Part shown: positions 25,110 to 39,200 of the stretch, piece by piece
Layout: each line of letters opens with the position of its first letter
Position numbering within the stretch: position 1 is the stretch's first letter
Assembly (NCBI GenBank): GCA_002633005.1
Contig: NMRA01000006.1
Span: 497,000-560,999 of the forward strand
DNA length: 64,000 bases
Reading direction: 5' to 3'
Source: Phoronis australis
Taxonomy: Eukaryota; Phoronida; Phoronidae
Translations under genes and position numbers: made by a program
The notes under the pieces: model-generated
The model's database searches: none
Told to the model about the DNA's origin: nothing
The model's input: only the letters and a program-made list of their open reading frames with translations

Positions 25110-27023
25110 GGTACCGTCCGGGATGACTCATACGCTTACAGCAGTCAATAAACCAATATCTTATACTGGCTCCTGACAACGACCCACTGACTCAACTCCG
25201 TCGAGCGCCGTGCAGCGACCCTGCTAAACCTGCCCAATACACAGGCAACTATTTCATCCAGACATACAGTCGCACTGACACCTGAGCCGCAACGGACGAC
25301 TGTCGTAAACGCGACTCGTGTTGCTTTAACTCAACGTTGTGGTATTTATAAAGGCTCACGTTCGTTTTTAGCCCGGTTTAGCACTGCAGTATCAAGACTA
25401 GTAAGTTTACCAGTTGTGACAAATAAGGTCACAGCGTTAACTGGGGGGCAACGTTCAGTGAACGTTTACAATGCAAGATACGTAACCGTGTAGATAGCGG
25501 CAGCCAGCTGGGAAAACATCTTATCTGTTCAAAACCTTCAATCCTTTAATCTGCGCATGTGCGAACTTTTATCACAGGCATCTTCGGCAGCAATCAACAG
25601 TTGCATGCTCCAAATGTGACTTGCTCCGACTACACCAGTTCGTGAATAACAATTTTCTGCTTATCTGTAAAGGGCGTACTGGACTCTACTTGCATAAACG
25701 TATCCCACTCAAATATTTTAAAATAAATCTATGCTGTGGTAGGCAACAGCACAAATTCTTCCCTCAAAAATACAACACTCGCGCAAGTTGTGAAAGCAGT
25801 TCACGGTTTCAACAGTGAAACCCGATAAGAAAGCAACCATTGGTCAACACTGAAACATCGCTGGCGCTTTGGTAATCCGCCGTACACATCGTGGACAATC
25901 CCGTACACATCCGTCATAACTCGGGAAGACCGTGGGCCGCATCCAAGTCTTACTAAATTTCGCGACTCAGTAGCAACCTCAAATTATTATTCCTGACCAT
26001 AAAAACTACCAAGGCAGCCTAGAAAATTGAGCATGTTTGATTTTTTGGGGGATGCCTGTGATCTTTTTGGTTCAGTGTATAGATGTTAACAAGTTCTTCC
26101 AAGGTATGTCGTAACTGTCGCTATTGTTCCATACACTCGAGGCGGTAGGCACTATGGCCATAAAGCAGTGAGGTTCCATGCTTGGGGCAAAGCACGAAAA
26201 GCAGAGCTCCGGCTACGGAGTAGCGCTCATGGTACAACATGGAAGATCAGATGACCAATTTGATATGCCACAACTTAATTATGACACAGTGAAATACAAA
26301 CGTCAAGAGCAAACTTTATTTCCTTCAAATTTGTTTTTAAAATCACTGAATATAAATTTTAGAACCTTTGAAAATGATCTAACCAGTGCTGGAAAGAGTT
26401 AGTAAAGACTCCCTAGGTCGTGAGGGAGATAATGTCATTGATTACATTTCTTTATCAAAAAAATCTCAATATTTATTCTTGTAAATGCTATTTCAGTACA
26501 GATAACAATTACAGTTATTCAAGCTACTGCACACTACATGACACCATTCATCCCAACTGGTCACTGAAATGTCAGCTCACTCTTCACAGGTGCCCGCAGG
26601 CGTGTACAAAAAATTGCTAAGAGACGCCGATTCCCTATTGCAGGTGCCAAGTCTGCTAATTGCCACCCCTTTTTGCTGGGTAGACTTTGCTGTGGGAAGA
26701 CGGACATTGCATCTTTTGAGGGGCTGAGGCTAATGCAGTTGGCCTTTTGCGGGGAAGAAATGGAAATTTAGGGGCCTACTGCCCTACTGGACCCCGTGCG
26801 GATCCGGTAAAACTTGCTGAAAGAGTACCACCTACCCGCAATTCTTGGTACACCTGCAAGCACCTTGTCAATATGAGTGACCCCCTGGGATTCCTGGTAA
26901 GAACCCCAGGTCATAAGCATGTTTTAAATTTCCAGTGGCACACTACCATAATCATCCTGTAACTGGTGAATGCATAACACAGTCCCTGTGGCCAATAAAT
27001 TTCAAAAACGACCCTGATCAACG
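25110..27023. other. Intergenic space between CLN6 start and the CCCH/CHY gene 3' end
   Basis: The segment holds the likely CLN6 promoter (GC-richer at 25190-25330, CCAAT at 25153 on the plus strand) and the 3' UTR of the CCCH/CHY gene. Minus-strand AATAAA candidates lie near 26470 and 26310. Short ORFs here show no recognisable domain. Confidence 0.45.
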
Positions 27024-27239
27024 CTAAGAATGTCTCAGCTTGGTCGACTTTCCTCCACGTTTTGATGATTCCATGCTCTGCGCTTTCTTCGACTGTGTCT
27101 TGTTCTGATTGGTGTATTTCCTGTCGTCTGTTCGACTCATGCGGATCTTATCGCGACAACCCTTGCCCCCCTCCCAGTGCGAGGACGATGAGCGTGTAAC
27201 ATTACTCTCACACCCAATACACGGCTTGTTGGCAAATGG
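27024..27239 (-). CDS. CCCH/CHY gene exon 9 (last coding exon)
   Basis: 216 bases including the stop, acceptor TGCTGTCTTGCAG. It encodes PFANKPCIGCESN, which supplies the last CxxC of the CHY finger, HWEGGKGCRDK, and a Lys/Ser-rich basic tail. Confidence 0.92.
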   Translation of the reverse strand, partial: PFANKPCIGCESNVTRSSSSHWEGGKGCRDKIRMSRTDDRKYTNQNKTQSKKAQSMESSKRGGKSTKLRHS

Positions 27240-30200
27240 CTGCAAGACAGCAAGAAAACAAATTTTTATATTAACAATTCTGTGCTTCATTTTTCAGTAC
27301 AGTAAAATCTCGCCAATTTCGGAAAAAATAATTGTCACAATCGCCCATTTTAATTTTTCAAGGGATCCCACCATTGTTGCGAACATCCACAATTTTTCAA
27401 AATATTGCCTGTTGTTGATAGCTGTGGAACAGAATTTGAACATGGAAAAGCAATAATTTGGCGGTAAATATCTTTTATGAAAAAATTCGAAAATAAAATT
27501 TCACCTGTCTGCCATATTTTGTCCTACAAGGTGAGATTTTAGTGAAGATGACTGGCAACGTGTTCGAGTACACATGATAACACAAGTCAGGCAACAACAC
27601 TTGATTTTCAAGTACACATGATAATGCAAATCAGGCGTTTCTTTTTAATAAGACAGTTTAAAGCATGATCAGTGCTTGCATTTATAATGCAACAAATTGA
27701 TGGTCGCACACAGAGTATTACAACAGCTCAATAGCTGCTTAGTTTACTGTATAAGCAACCATTAGTAGTATAACAGCAACACTGACGTCAAGCTTTTGTA
27801 TGTACTGTGTATAATTCAACACAGTTGTTACTGTGACATTTCATACAGTAGCCAAACTTCAACGTAATTTTGTTATTTTAGATGTACTGGGCTAACCAGA
27901 CAGTCCTAGCAAAGCCTAAGAAAACACAAGTTCAATCACGCAAATGCTGGCCCGTCAAATGATAAGTGAAGCATGCTGCCTTTTCGTACCATGTTGCGTC
28001 ACCGCGAGATCCCAGCACTAACATCAAGAGGCCGATAATAGTAGTTGTATTAAATAGGGGTCTGAATAGAACACCATCGCAGGAGGGAGTTATTCGCAGC
28101 TATTTGAATTAAAAGGTGATTCTCGCGGTGACACAAGCAAGCCAACACGCCTAAGAGTTTGTTACATTGGGCAATTTATGGCGCTACATGTATTTAGCTC
28201 AGAGCGGTGCTCTTAACATACTGTAGGAACCAAATTTACAGGTGCTATTATTCAAGATAGGCTTTAATGAGTCTGTTTCATACAAAAGTCACTTAAAGTC
28301 ACTTCTTATGAAACAGACTCAAAGTAGTAATTCAGCAGTAGCTCGCTAGTATGTTGTAACTGACATGAAAAATACAATCTCGCCAAATGTGAGAACAATA
28401 CCAGAAATCCCCCGGTGACGAGAGGGTGCCACATACCTGTTCCTTGGCACAGAACCCACAGATCATGCGGCTGGCAAACTTCATTTCATGCTCTTCACCT
28501 TCCTCATGACATATGTCACACGGGTAACACTTGCCACAGCATGGAAAGCGTAACCAACGGTAACTCTTCTTGTAGTGTTTGCACGAGCCGTTGCTCGGCA
28601 ACGGCTCGCCTGCCTTGACAGGGATGTCATTGGGCGGACGTCTGGGTTTTTTGGTGGAAGCTGCGGCATCTTTGTTGGACACTAGTGGTAAAGGTAATTG
28701 GAAAGAATCAATATTAACACCGACCACATTGCACAATAGGTGTCGCTGCTCACCATTAGTTGGGCATGAAAAATGATATCATAATTCAAGACCGAGAAAT
28801 GGTACCAAAGATTGACGAAACTTACACTGAAATGGTAAACTAAAACTTAAAGTGAGGCAATAATCAACCTCTGTGGAACTTACTTTAGGCAATGTTCAAA
28901 TATTGTACAAAATTATATCTTCCAGTTCTCATTGCTACCTTTATCATTTCAATGGACTCATTATTTATGCGTCAAATATACAAAAGTCGTTTGGGATGAC
29001 TTCTGTTGAATTCAATTGTGAACCAAATATTTATCAGCCATTTTCAAGTCTAGTGATGTTCGACTGTTTTGGGAATTTCAAACATCGATTTCTAAAACTA
29101 GCTACTCTGTTGTCTGTGGGCGAGAGAAACGTTTCTCTGATGTTTGATCATCTTTCGAACCACGGAGATATCACTCGGAAATAATGAAGTTTTCCACAAT
29201 TAAGGATTTTGATGTTAATGTAAAAAGCAAAAACGATTTTCACAAAAATAGCAATGACGTGATTATTAATGCCTCTGCAGAGGTTTAAGGTATGTTAACC
29301 ATTCTGGGGTGTCTTTATTTCGAGAGCATACATTCCATCATCAGGATAATAGCTTATAGGCTTCCCACTGTGTTGTATTCAGATCCACTGAGTGTACCTA
29401 CCTACTCTCACTGTTGATTTCATTTCTAGCATGTACACTTAATATGTACCTAATGATGAGACATGTGCTCTCAAAATATAGCACCTATTTTAATTTATCT
29501 GTTTGTCATGTCTACTGGCAGTTTACTTCATGACTGCACACCTGATGATTGAAAACGAGCGAGTGTCTGTGAAGCTATCCAATAGAATCCAATAGAATAC
29601 AATCATGTCTTTAAACGTTCATTGAGCAACATCAAGTAAAATTACAAAATTTGCTTCCAAATACCGTTTTGCCGTGCTAAAAAAGTCCAAAATTGTTCCA
29701 ATCAGTGTCATGAAAAATGTGAACTTTGTTGATTTGAAGTCATTTTCATGCTTTTCAACCTCACTTGAATGTCTATGAAATATTGAAAGCAATTTTTAAT
29801 AAGTCTACCATAACAATATTGGTTTTTAGAATTACTCTTACCTACCACCTGTGCATGCCTAAAATGATAATTACTTTAAATCCTTCCTTTTCACCACTTG
29901 CTGACTAAAAAGTTCATCTGCTGTGAAGAAAGTGATTTCCCACAATCCCTTGATTTATATTTATATTTATATTTATTTGTAAATACGTTAATAGTCTGAG
30001 GTATTGTCACTCATAAAAAGCCTCTGACCAACACAACTTGTGATGGTGTTATGGTTTAATTCCCCCTTACCCTGCAAGGGGGCACTGGGTTGCAGGTGCT
30101 TGAACAGGACTCTCTGTAGACTGAGCCTCATTTTGGCGTGGCAGTGAAGACACCAAGTGGTCTTTTCCGAACCGTAATACAAATCCTGCAGCAAAAACCA

Positions 30201-33200
30201 CAAAACGATGCACACACAGGTCATGGCCCTGAACTTTGCCAGTGCAATCATTGAAAGATTCTACACGAAAGATTCTGCACCCCATTTCAGCTTTTAAACA
30301 GATAACAATAAAACGGGATTGCTATTTTTGGAAAAAAATTGCTCTGTAACGCACAACACTGAACAGTTTGGAACAATGAAAGCTCCTTCAAAATTCCTAA
30401 AATGCCAAGAATGGCTATTTCGCGAAATCAAAGGGGATTTCCCCCTTCTTTAGCAATCAATGCTGAATTCTTCACCAAAGCACATTGAGGTTTAAAATTG
30501 TTACCAAATTCATCCAATCTCAAACTGTTGTGAAATGAGCTGCTCAACTCAAGTCACTGTAAATATGCGACTATATCGTTTTTTTTTGAATTCCCAATTT
30601 TAGGGTGGCCAATTAACTTCAATAACTTCTGAAGCGTTTCCTGACTTACCAATGGCTTTGATGAATTTGTTCATGAAAAATAGAGTCCCAACATGTTATG
30701 GAATATTACGAAACCGATTTAATGACCTTAAATGGCTCCATTCATGTTTTCTGGAAGCTGCATACGGCTAAATTAAGTTCAAAGCAACGACTCAGGTGTG
30801 CCCACCTTAAACCACATGGCCCAATTTGTGATGCAACGAGGAAGTGTTTCAGTTGAATAATGCTAGCCGAATAAAGCTTTTTTCTCTCAGGGAATGAACC
30901 AATTCAATAGAATCATGGTAGGTGACAGAGTTAAATTTCAGGGCTTTCACTAAAGCAAGGTTAGGAAAGATTCTTTTATTGTGCACAGGTAATGAACTTT
31001 TGCCATAAAGCCGACTCCCCCAGATAAGTAGACAACAAGTGTAACTGGGAGTCGTTAGCACAGCCCTCACTATGGTCGTTAGCTTGGGTTGGAAATCTGC
31101 GACAAACAGCAAATCATCACTGCACGAGGTATTTTTTAAATTATAGCACATGCAATAAAGCAACATTTCATTATTACACCACATGTGGTATTTTTAAATG
31201 GAATACTCACGAGTCTATAGTCGGTTGTGGGGTCTGCTTAAAATAAGCAGGCCAGTCAACCGGTCAATGACTAGTTTTCAACCGCTCAGACAAAAATTTA
31301 TGACCTGCGCTGTAAGCCATTTCATGTAAAAGGAGCATCATGTTCTCCGAACCCCAAAACAACTTCATTATCATAATTACTTTATGGGGTTAGAATTCGA
31401 AATTTTGCCTCAGTCTATGCATTTCGTCACCAATATCTCATGAATGAGTCGCCCCAGTGTATCCACTGCTGGGCCAAGGGCTAAGCTGTGAACTCCGTGA
31501 ACTCCAACTTCAACTTTGAATTATTTCTAGCATACTCCACTCTTCATTTCGTACAAACTCAAGGTAAGTGGCAGAGACTATGTGCCAGGGCAATCACTGG
31601 TTTATTTAGACGAGTTTCTGGCCCACTTTGCACTCGGTGGCCCCCAATTCAAGGAAACAATTTGAAATTAAAGACTTGAGATAGACTCGACTTTACAGCT
31701 TTAGCAGTGGGGTCACCAGGTGCAAACTAAGGTCAGACATTCATCCACCAAAAACCACATTTTCAAGCATAAAGTAAATGCTTTACATTAAACTTCTTGG
31801 CATAAAAGTAGAACAGAAACACATTTCAACTGGACTTTAAGTTCGGAGATTAAACCCCAAGACCTTGATTTTACGAAAGTCACCTTCTCAAAATACATTC
31901 ATCTTGTGCAAATACAAACATTACGACATCAGCCTGTACTTACATTAAGTTTTTCATTTTTGTTACACTCCAAACACGAGACGACGAAGTCACATCTGGC
32001 CAACAGTAACTCAAACGGCTGGCAGCCTTCAAGGTCAAGGTAGCCACACACATGTGAGTAGGGGTGCATGAGAGAGGTGTGATAACACAGCACGAGGGCG
32101 TGGCCGCACCTTGTACACTGGGATCTGCACGCTTTCTCTGGCTGGGTCTCAAAGTCGTGCCTGGATAACACAGGAGTATTGAGAAGATCGATTGCCTTTT
32201 GAGTTCACACGCTTAGTGAATAAATCAAACGGTCAACTTGAAATTAAAAATACACGATATTCAACATGAGACACAGAAATGGATAGATGGATAAGTCACC
32301 AAGAGTGACTAACTTGTTAGCGCATAATTTTTGCCAAATTATAGTTGCACAGCTCCACATTTTTGCCATAGCCATGACATTCCTGACTTGTACCAAAAAT
32401 CTATGTAACGCAAACAGCTCATGGAACACACTTACGCAAGTCTGGCTTTGTGGAAACAGTACAACTTAAGTCTATTGCCAGCGAGAATATTTGTGCATCT
32501 GCTTGGTGTCCCAGTTCATGACAAAGCACTAAACTCTGGGTGTTGGAGAAATTTTGTGCTAAAGCATGATTGAATGACAGGATGAAGTGAAAGTTTCAAT
32601 TACCCTTAAACAATAGAACGCCAAGTAATGCAGAAGCACCACTTAGGAAGGGACCCACGGTCTAATCTTTGAACTATGAATTATTTTGATATTTGTCTAT
32701 AATTCTCTGCTGGAGTACACTACAGTGATATTCTCTAATCGTTCAAGAATGATGTTGATACCAGTAGATATGTTTTCACATTTAAATCAACCCAGTCGAG
32801 GTGTTCAAATCTATTTACCTGTTCTTGCACCGACTACACTGTACTGTTATGGCGAGTCGTGAGCACGCCAACGAAGCTGTTGCATCTAATAGCTGCAGAC
32901 CTCGAAACTCCACCTCAGTTCCGCGTGCTTTCACTGAGCCAACGTCTGCACCTTGAGTACCAGCGGTGGCTCCAGTCAATCCACATTCTACATCACCGTC
33001 GGGCTGATTCTCGTTATTTTTGTCGGAACTATGGTCAGAGTCGTCATCTTTCCCTGTGGGGGGCCGGCCTGCCTCGGGTCCGTTGAGGGTAGGGTCGTGA
33101 GCTGTGCAGTCAGGCAGAGATTCCCGCAACTGCTGCATGGGCACAATCTGAATTCCCACTGCCTCGGCCATTAACTCTTTTTTTCTCTAAATAATGATAA

Positions 33201-36200
33201 CAGCTCAGCAACAAAGCTACTATTGGTAAAATTACTATTTCTTTACAATACCTGTTTCAAAAATATTTTAGTTCAGAAATCCAGTACCATCCGCAAGACT
33301 TAGTGCAACTCGGATACGAGGGTTACACACTCGTTCATTACGTTTTTGGTCAATAACATGTGACATATGGTTAAGAGTACACACGTATTTCTAGGATTAG
33401 TAAAAATTTCTCATTTCAACTTGCTATAAAAAAAACAGTGCTTAAACTGTTTCAGTAATCTTTAAGTGCCACAAAAAACTTAGTATGTTGGATCACAGCA
33501 GTAGTTTCCAAATAGTAAACAAGTCATAATATTCTTGACACAAAATTTCAGGGCAAGGAATTTCAGACAATTTTAATAGAACTTGAACAAAGTGATAACA
33601 CCGTATGAAATTCATCACCTTCGCACATTACAATGAATACTACAAATCTATGACTGCAACCGAGCTTTAACTGTACCCTACCCCCCATTTACCGCGTATC
33701 AGGGTAATGGGAGTTGATATGTGAAACCAAGACCTGATAGCGCCAGACTATACCCTGTAATGGCACGCTCTAACAAAAACTGAAGAGAGTGCCTCAGCCT
33801 TGCTACTAGGCTATTCAGGACTGCCTGCAAGTAAAGGGGGGGGTGCAGCACTGGTTGCGCCGTGTGTAAACTAAAGGAAGCAACAGTGGTGGATCATTCA
33901 CTTACTCGTCTGAGGCCCTCAGTAAATGTCTCCTCAAGGTTTCGGTCAAGCCATCGCAGGAAAGGACGGAAGCATGTCTCGACCTCCCCACTGGCGGTGA
34001 GCTGCTTCTCCCGGTCAACAACCCACTCTCTGATGATACGGTCGACATACCTAGCATGGAACGAAGAACAGAGAGTCATTACGTCTTCAAGAATAACAAA
34101 GCAACACAACACAATAAACGCTAATATTAAAGTCCACGAGTTCAAGCCGTCTGCATAGGGTCAGCCATCTATTGTGCAGTAGTTCTCGAAATACACTTAG
34201 ACAAATTTAATTGATGGAAATCTTCAAAACTCTGCTGAACCTGGATAGACTTCTTGCCAGTATTATTAGGAAGTTTAGTTGAATTTATGCAGCAATAAGA
34301 TTACAGCGTGTCTCTTGAACTTTGGTTGTTCTTTAACATCATGTTAGCCACTGGTTCATTACTGAAATAACTTGCACATCATGGTTTCAATAAAGTTCAT
34401 ACATGGAACGCCACCTGTTGAGATTTTATTGAGATTCAGCCAGTCTGAGAATTGAAAAGCAATCCATTAAAAAAGGCCACTGTTAGGAGCACCAAAAGTC
34501 CTTCAAATTCCAACATTGTCCAGTTTAATTTGAGAATTACTGTTTGTGCACTGGTGTTATACTCCAAATTTTGTCAGACAGTGTGTACTACTACCCGTTT
34601 TTAATATTTCTTCATTCATTAGTTCAGGATAAATTGCAAACACGTCAACATCTACAATTTTGTATTAGTCAGGCTTCGCTGACGCGCTATTTTAAATACG
34701 TGTTGTTTTGAGCGACTGTTTCGCATAGAGCTACACATACAGACGGGTTTTCTCATGCCCGCCGTATTAGCATTAGGTGTTCATTGTCTAACATAGAACA
34801 ACTTTCGCCTTACCATAGTTATCGGATATATGTGAGTGTGTGGACACTCCACTTCAAGATGGGGTAAGTTGCACTAGTGCAAGTTGTTCTAGGGTAGGCT
34901 GTTTGTGGATGGGACTTAAGTAAGAAACCAATTTGTGAACTGTACGTGTAGTATATCAAAAGCTATGTTTTGACAAAAATGCCGGTTTATAGCGCCTTTA
35001 ATTAATTACACAGTGTAATAATTTAATTACCAAGTCCAGCACTCGATTTGGTGGCCTGCAAGTCACCAATATGACCTCAGATTGTTTGGCGGCCTGGGAA
35101 AAATTCCAAGTTGCCAGGAAGTCAGTACTGTGAGTTTCAAAGTCCTACAATAATTCCCTCTAAATTTGTTTCAAAGTTTGTGTTGACTTCCAAACTTTAA
35201 ATTACTAACAGTTTTCTTAGAGTTATTGCCCTCGATTCAAAATTGTTCCACTTATTTCGTGAAATCAGCCTACACGGCACCATGCTTAAATTACAACAGG
35301 AAGTAAACAGAGAGAAGTCGGAATTGTTCGACAAAAATCGGGCAAGATTGGTGAAATTCGCGCTTCCAGTCAACGGGTTGATTGGACAGTACTAAGGCAA
35401 GAAACTTTTGCTGAGTTCACTCAAGATGAATTTTGCCTAATTTATTCACAACAAAATACCTGTGTAAAACACCAGGAAGTGCTGGATCCTGACACAAACG
35501 GATGTGAAACAACTGAAATTTAAAAAAAAACAGCAACATTTTACAAAAGCCTCAATCTGAACTACTTAGGAACAGAAAGGATGAGACATGACAATAGAAT
35601 AACTGCGATAACGCAGTACGTATTGCAAAGATCTCCTCTTCAGGGAGAGAATTTTATAATGTTAGTGAAAACATAAGGCAGACCACCATCTTGAGGTTAG
35701 CAGATATTGCGAAACACTAAAAAGTAAGAAAAATCTGTCACATAAAAAAATCAATCCGAATGTTTCCCTATGGTGCCGGGTACTTCTGCTTAAAGGCGAA
35801 GGCAACCTTTTTCCATGTCATTTTGAGCTAAAATAAGGTTGGTTGGTTATCCTAGACATATTTTTCACTTAATTACAGCTTTTCGTAATTTTATTAATTA
35901 TTCTTCCGCTTTTCCGGAAGTGACGTTTTAGGAGGCAAGCGCTTCCCGCCAATTTCTTTTCACATAGTCTGACTGTGAGAGCTGCCGAGTCAGTCATTGA
36001 TCTACCTCAGTTGTGTTAAGTTCCGTCGTCGTTCGCTTTCATTTACTAGTCAGTCAACATGCCACACTGTTGCTGCGTACCGGGATGTAGTAATTATCGG
36101 CTCACGCGCGCTTTGGGAGTGCCTTTGCATCGCTTTCCGATGGATGACACACTTCGCCGTACTTGGCTCNNNNNNNNNNNNNNNNNNNNNNNNNNNNNNN

Positions 36201-39200
36201 NNNNNNNNNNNNNNNNNNNNNNNNNNNNNNNNNNNNNNNNNNNNNNNNNNNNNNNNNNNNNNNNNNNNNNNNNNNNNNNNNNNNNNNNNNNNNNNNNNNN
36301 NNNNNNNNNNNNNNNNNNNNNNNNNNNNNNNNNNNNNNNNNNNNNNNNNNNNNNNNNNNNNNNNNNNNNNNNNNNNNNNNNNNNNNNNNNNNNNNNNNNN
36401 NNNNNNNNNNNNNNNNNNNNNNNNNNNNNNNNNNNNNNNNNNNNNNNNNNNNNNNNNNNNNNNNNNNNNNNNNNNNNNNNNNNNNNNNNNNNNNNNNNNN
36501 NNNNNNNNNNNNNNNNNNNNNNNNNNNNNNNNNNNNNNNNNNNNNNNNNNNNNNNNNNNNNNNNNNNNNNNNNNNNNNNNNNNNNNNNNNNNNNNNNNNN
36601 NNNNNNNNNNNNNNNNNNNNNNNNNNNNNNNNNNNNNNNNNNNNNNNNNNNNNNNNNNNNNNNNNNNNNNNNNNNNNNNNNNNNNNNNNNNNNNNNNNNN
36701 NNNNNNNNNNNNNNNNNNNNNNNNNNNNNNNNNNNNNNNNNNNNNNNNNNNNNNNNNNNNNNNNNNNNNNNNNNNNNNNNNNNNNNNNNNNNNNNNNNNN
36801 NNNNNNNNNNNNNNNNNNNNNNNNNNNNNNNNNNNNNNNNNNNNNNNNNNNNNNNNNNNNNNNNNNNNNNNNNNNNNACCACTGCTGTGAACAAGGTCTC
36901 CGTCACTCACACTACTGTCACTGTGATACGGGTCACCGACTCCAGCCATTTTCAGCTTACAACACACTAAACAATCCCTAAATCCAACGCAGTTGAGTTC
37001 TCTACTAACCTATCTTGCCGCAGAATACTCGCCGATGGAAAGTGGTGGCGACAATTGGTGAAAAATAGCACAAAACAAAAGTAGAATAGAACAGATTCGC
37101 ACAGTAAGCTCAACGAAAAACCAAGTGGCGGGAAGCGCTTGCCTCCTAAAACGTCACTTCCGGAAAAGCGGACGAGTAATTAATAAAATTACGAAAAGCT
37201 GTAATTAAGTGAAAAATATGTCTAGGATAACCAACCAACCTTATTTTAGCTCAAAATGACATGGAAAAAGGTTGCCTTCGCCTTTAAAGCAGAAGTGACT
37301 GGCAATGAATCACCACTTGGTGTTCACAATGCCAGAAATTTAAATCTAACACACCTTCTTGGGATAGTCAGGCGGAAAAGTCACACCCATCTGTACTTCT
37401 TTGACATCGTATGGCCAGTCAGGGTCGGTGGGTGCAAAGGTCACTTTGAATTGACCGTCGCCAAGTTCACTGAACTGTGGGAACCGTTTCTTCAGTTGGG
37501 TGATTTCTCTGTCCCTCATCAATTTCTGGTCTTCATCAGAAAAATTCTCAAGCTGAATGAAAATTGACACAAATTCCTAGTTAAAACACACAAATAACTC
37601 CAATCGCTTATCATCTTGAGAAAAATAAAAAGAGCACATCAAAAAATTAAGAAATTTTGAGAAAGCAAAACTGATAGTTTTAGTGACTTTGAAAACTAAA
37701 TTTACTTAAGAAAATTGTTGTGAAACATTTTTATCCAAACATGAGGGTGGTGAAGGCGATACAGTGTGAACCAGCAATAGTTGGATATAACGTGCCAGCA
37801 TTTTGAGAACTAGTTTCATGACTGTAATTCAGTGGAGGAAACTGTTTCTCAAAATGCATGCATGTTATATCCTATTGTTACCGTGTGAACCTGCTTTCTG
37901 TCCAAATTAACTTTTGATTTAGACCAGAATTGGTCTCAAAATGTCCCTTCTGGACTTTGGAAGAGCCAACAGATTGTTACTGCTTGAAATCAGGTCCGTT
38001 TTCTTGGCCGCACCAAGCAGATATTTTCATCATGATGTCCACAAGCACTGACAGTTAGTTCTTCCCAAGCCATGTACAATTGGCCTATCACCAGAATTTT
38101 GAGTGACGGCTTAACTGACCAATCAGAATGCAGCATACGCAACACACCTTCAATTCCAAGCTGCCATTTTACCCAACAAGCAACACGTTGCCGGGTAAAA
38201 CTTTTTGTTTGTTTGACAACATTTCGCAAGGGGGCAGAGCTTGCGATAGGTTAATTACAGATCACTCCTCGTCAGAGTAAGGAGCAATCTAAGAACAGTT
38301 TCAGAAGTAAAGTCTGTACTTTAATCTAAAAATAAACCAGACAAAATCAAAATTTGACAAAGAATCGGTGCATGAAACTGCAACTTAGTCTCAGTTTCAA
38401 ATCTGGCTAAATTTTGACAAGTGTTGCTCCGAGCAATTTGTCAAAATCACCACAATTTACAGTGAAATCCCATTCACAACTACACATTGGCTATACAGGC
38501 AGAATTATATCGTAACTGGGACTAAATTGAGATGAAAATGTTAACTTGTTATGGCAAAATATTGACCAAACCATGAAATTAAGTCAAGTGGCGGCACGAT
38601 TTTGTCATGGTTTTGTGGACTCTGCAGAGTTCTGTCAGTTGAAAGTTATGTTCATTTTACTTTGAAAATTACTGAAAGTGGTCTAAACCAAAAGCCGAAA
38701 TCTTCGACAAAAGGCAGGTTCATTGCAGCTGACAATTCAATAACACATGTATGCTGCATATAATCTGAGTGCGAGCAGCACATGCTTAACAGTAAGCTTA
38801 AACTGTACGTAAGATATCCACACCTTGACTTTATCCATAACCTTTCTTTTCATGGGCTGAACACCTGAGACAGGAGTTGTCCTCGTTCTCTTCAACCAAT
38901 CATTTTCATCGTCCACTTTAAGTAGACTATCCAACACTGGATGTTTAAATCTGCATTTCTCTCCCTTGCTGCAACGCCCTTGTTTAAAGTACCGGCAAAG
39001 TCGAGGCTGTTTTCCGCTGTTGACTGCTGACTTCTTAGATTCGTTTTCCTTAAGGCAACACACATCGTTGCCCAACTCTTCAGCTTCATTTTGTTTCTGA
39101 CTACCTGCTTCCTGCGTTTTCTCAGGACATGTTTTATCGTTTTTATTTCGTAGTTGACTGCTGTCGACCTCAGCTTTTACGATGGCATGGATGAATTTAC

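Larger units (their letters stand above)
35794..37283. mobile_element. Kolobok-like TTAA-flanked THAP transposon (gapped)
   Basis: TIRs of about 157 bp begin AGGCGAAGGCAACC and are nearly identical (differences only near positions 115-120 of each arm). Both ends abut TTAA (35790-35793 and 37284-37287), the target duplication of Kolobok and piggyBac elements. A THAP-domain start inside favours Kolobok. A 708-N run (36170-36877) hides the centre. It lies in intron 2 of the CCCH/CHY gene. Near-identity of the TIRs suggests recent activity. Whether the transposase is intact cannot be seen. Confidence 0.85.

Noticed and set aside
35997-36981. Long ORFs of 270-305 codons on both strands across 36.1-36.9 kb
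   Set aside because: Most of each is the N gap translated as X. Only the short real flanks are informative and are annotated separately.
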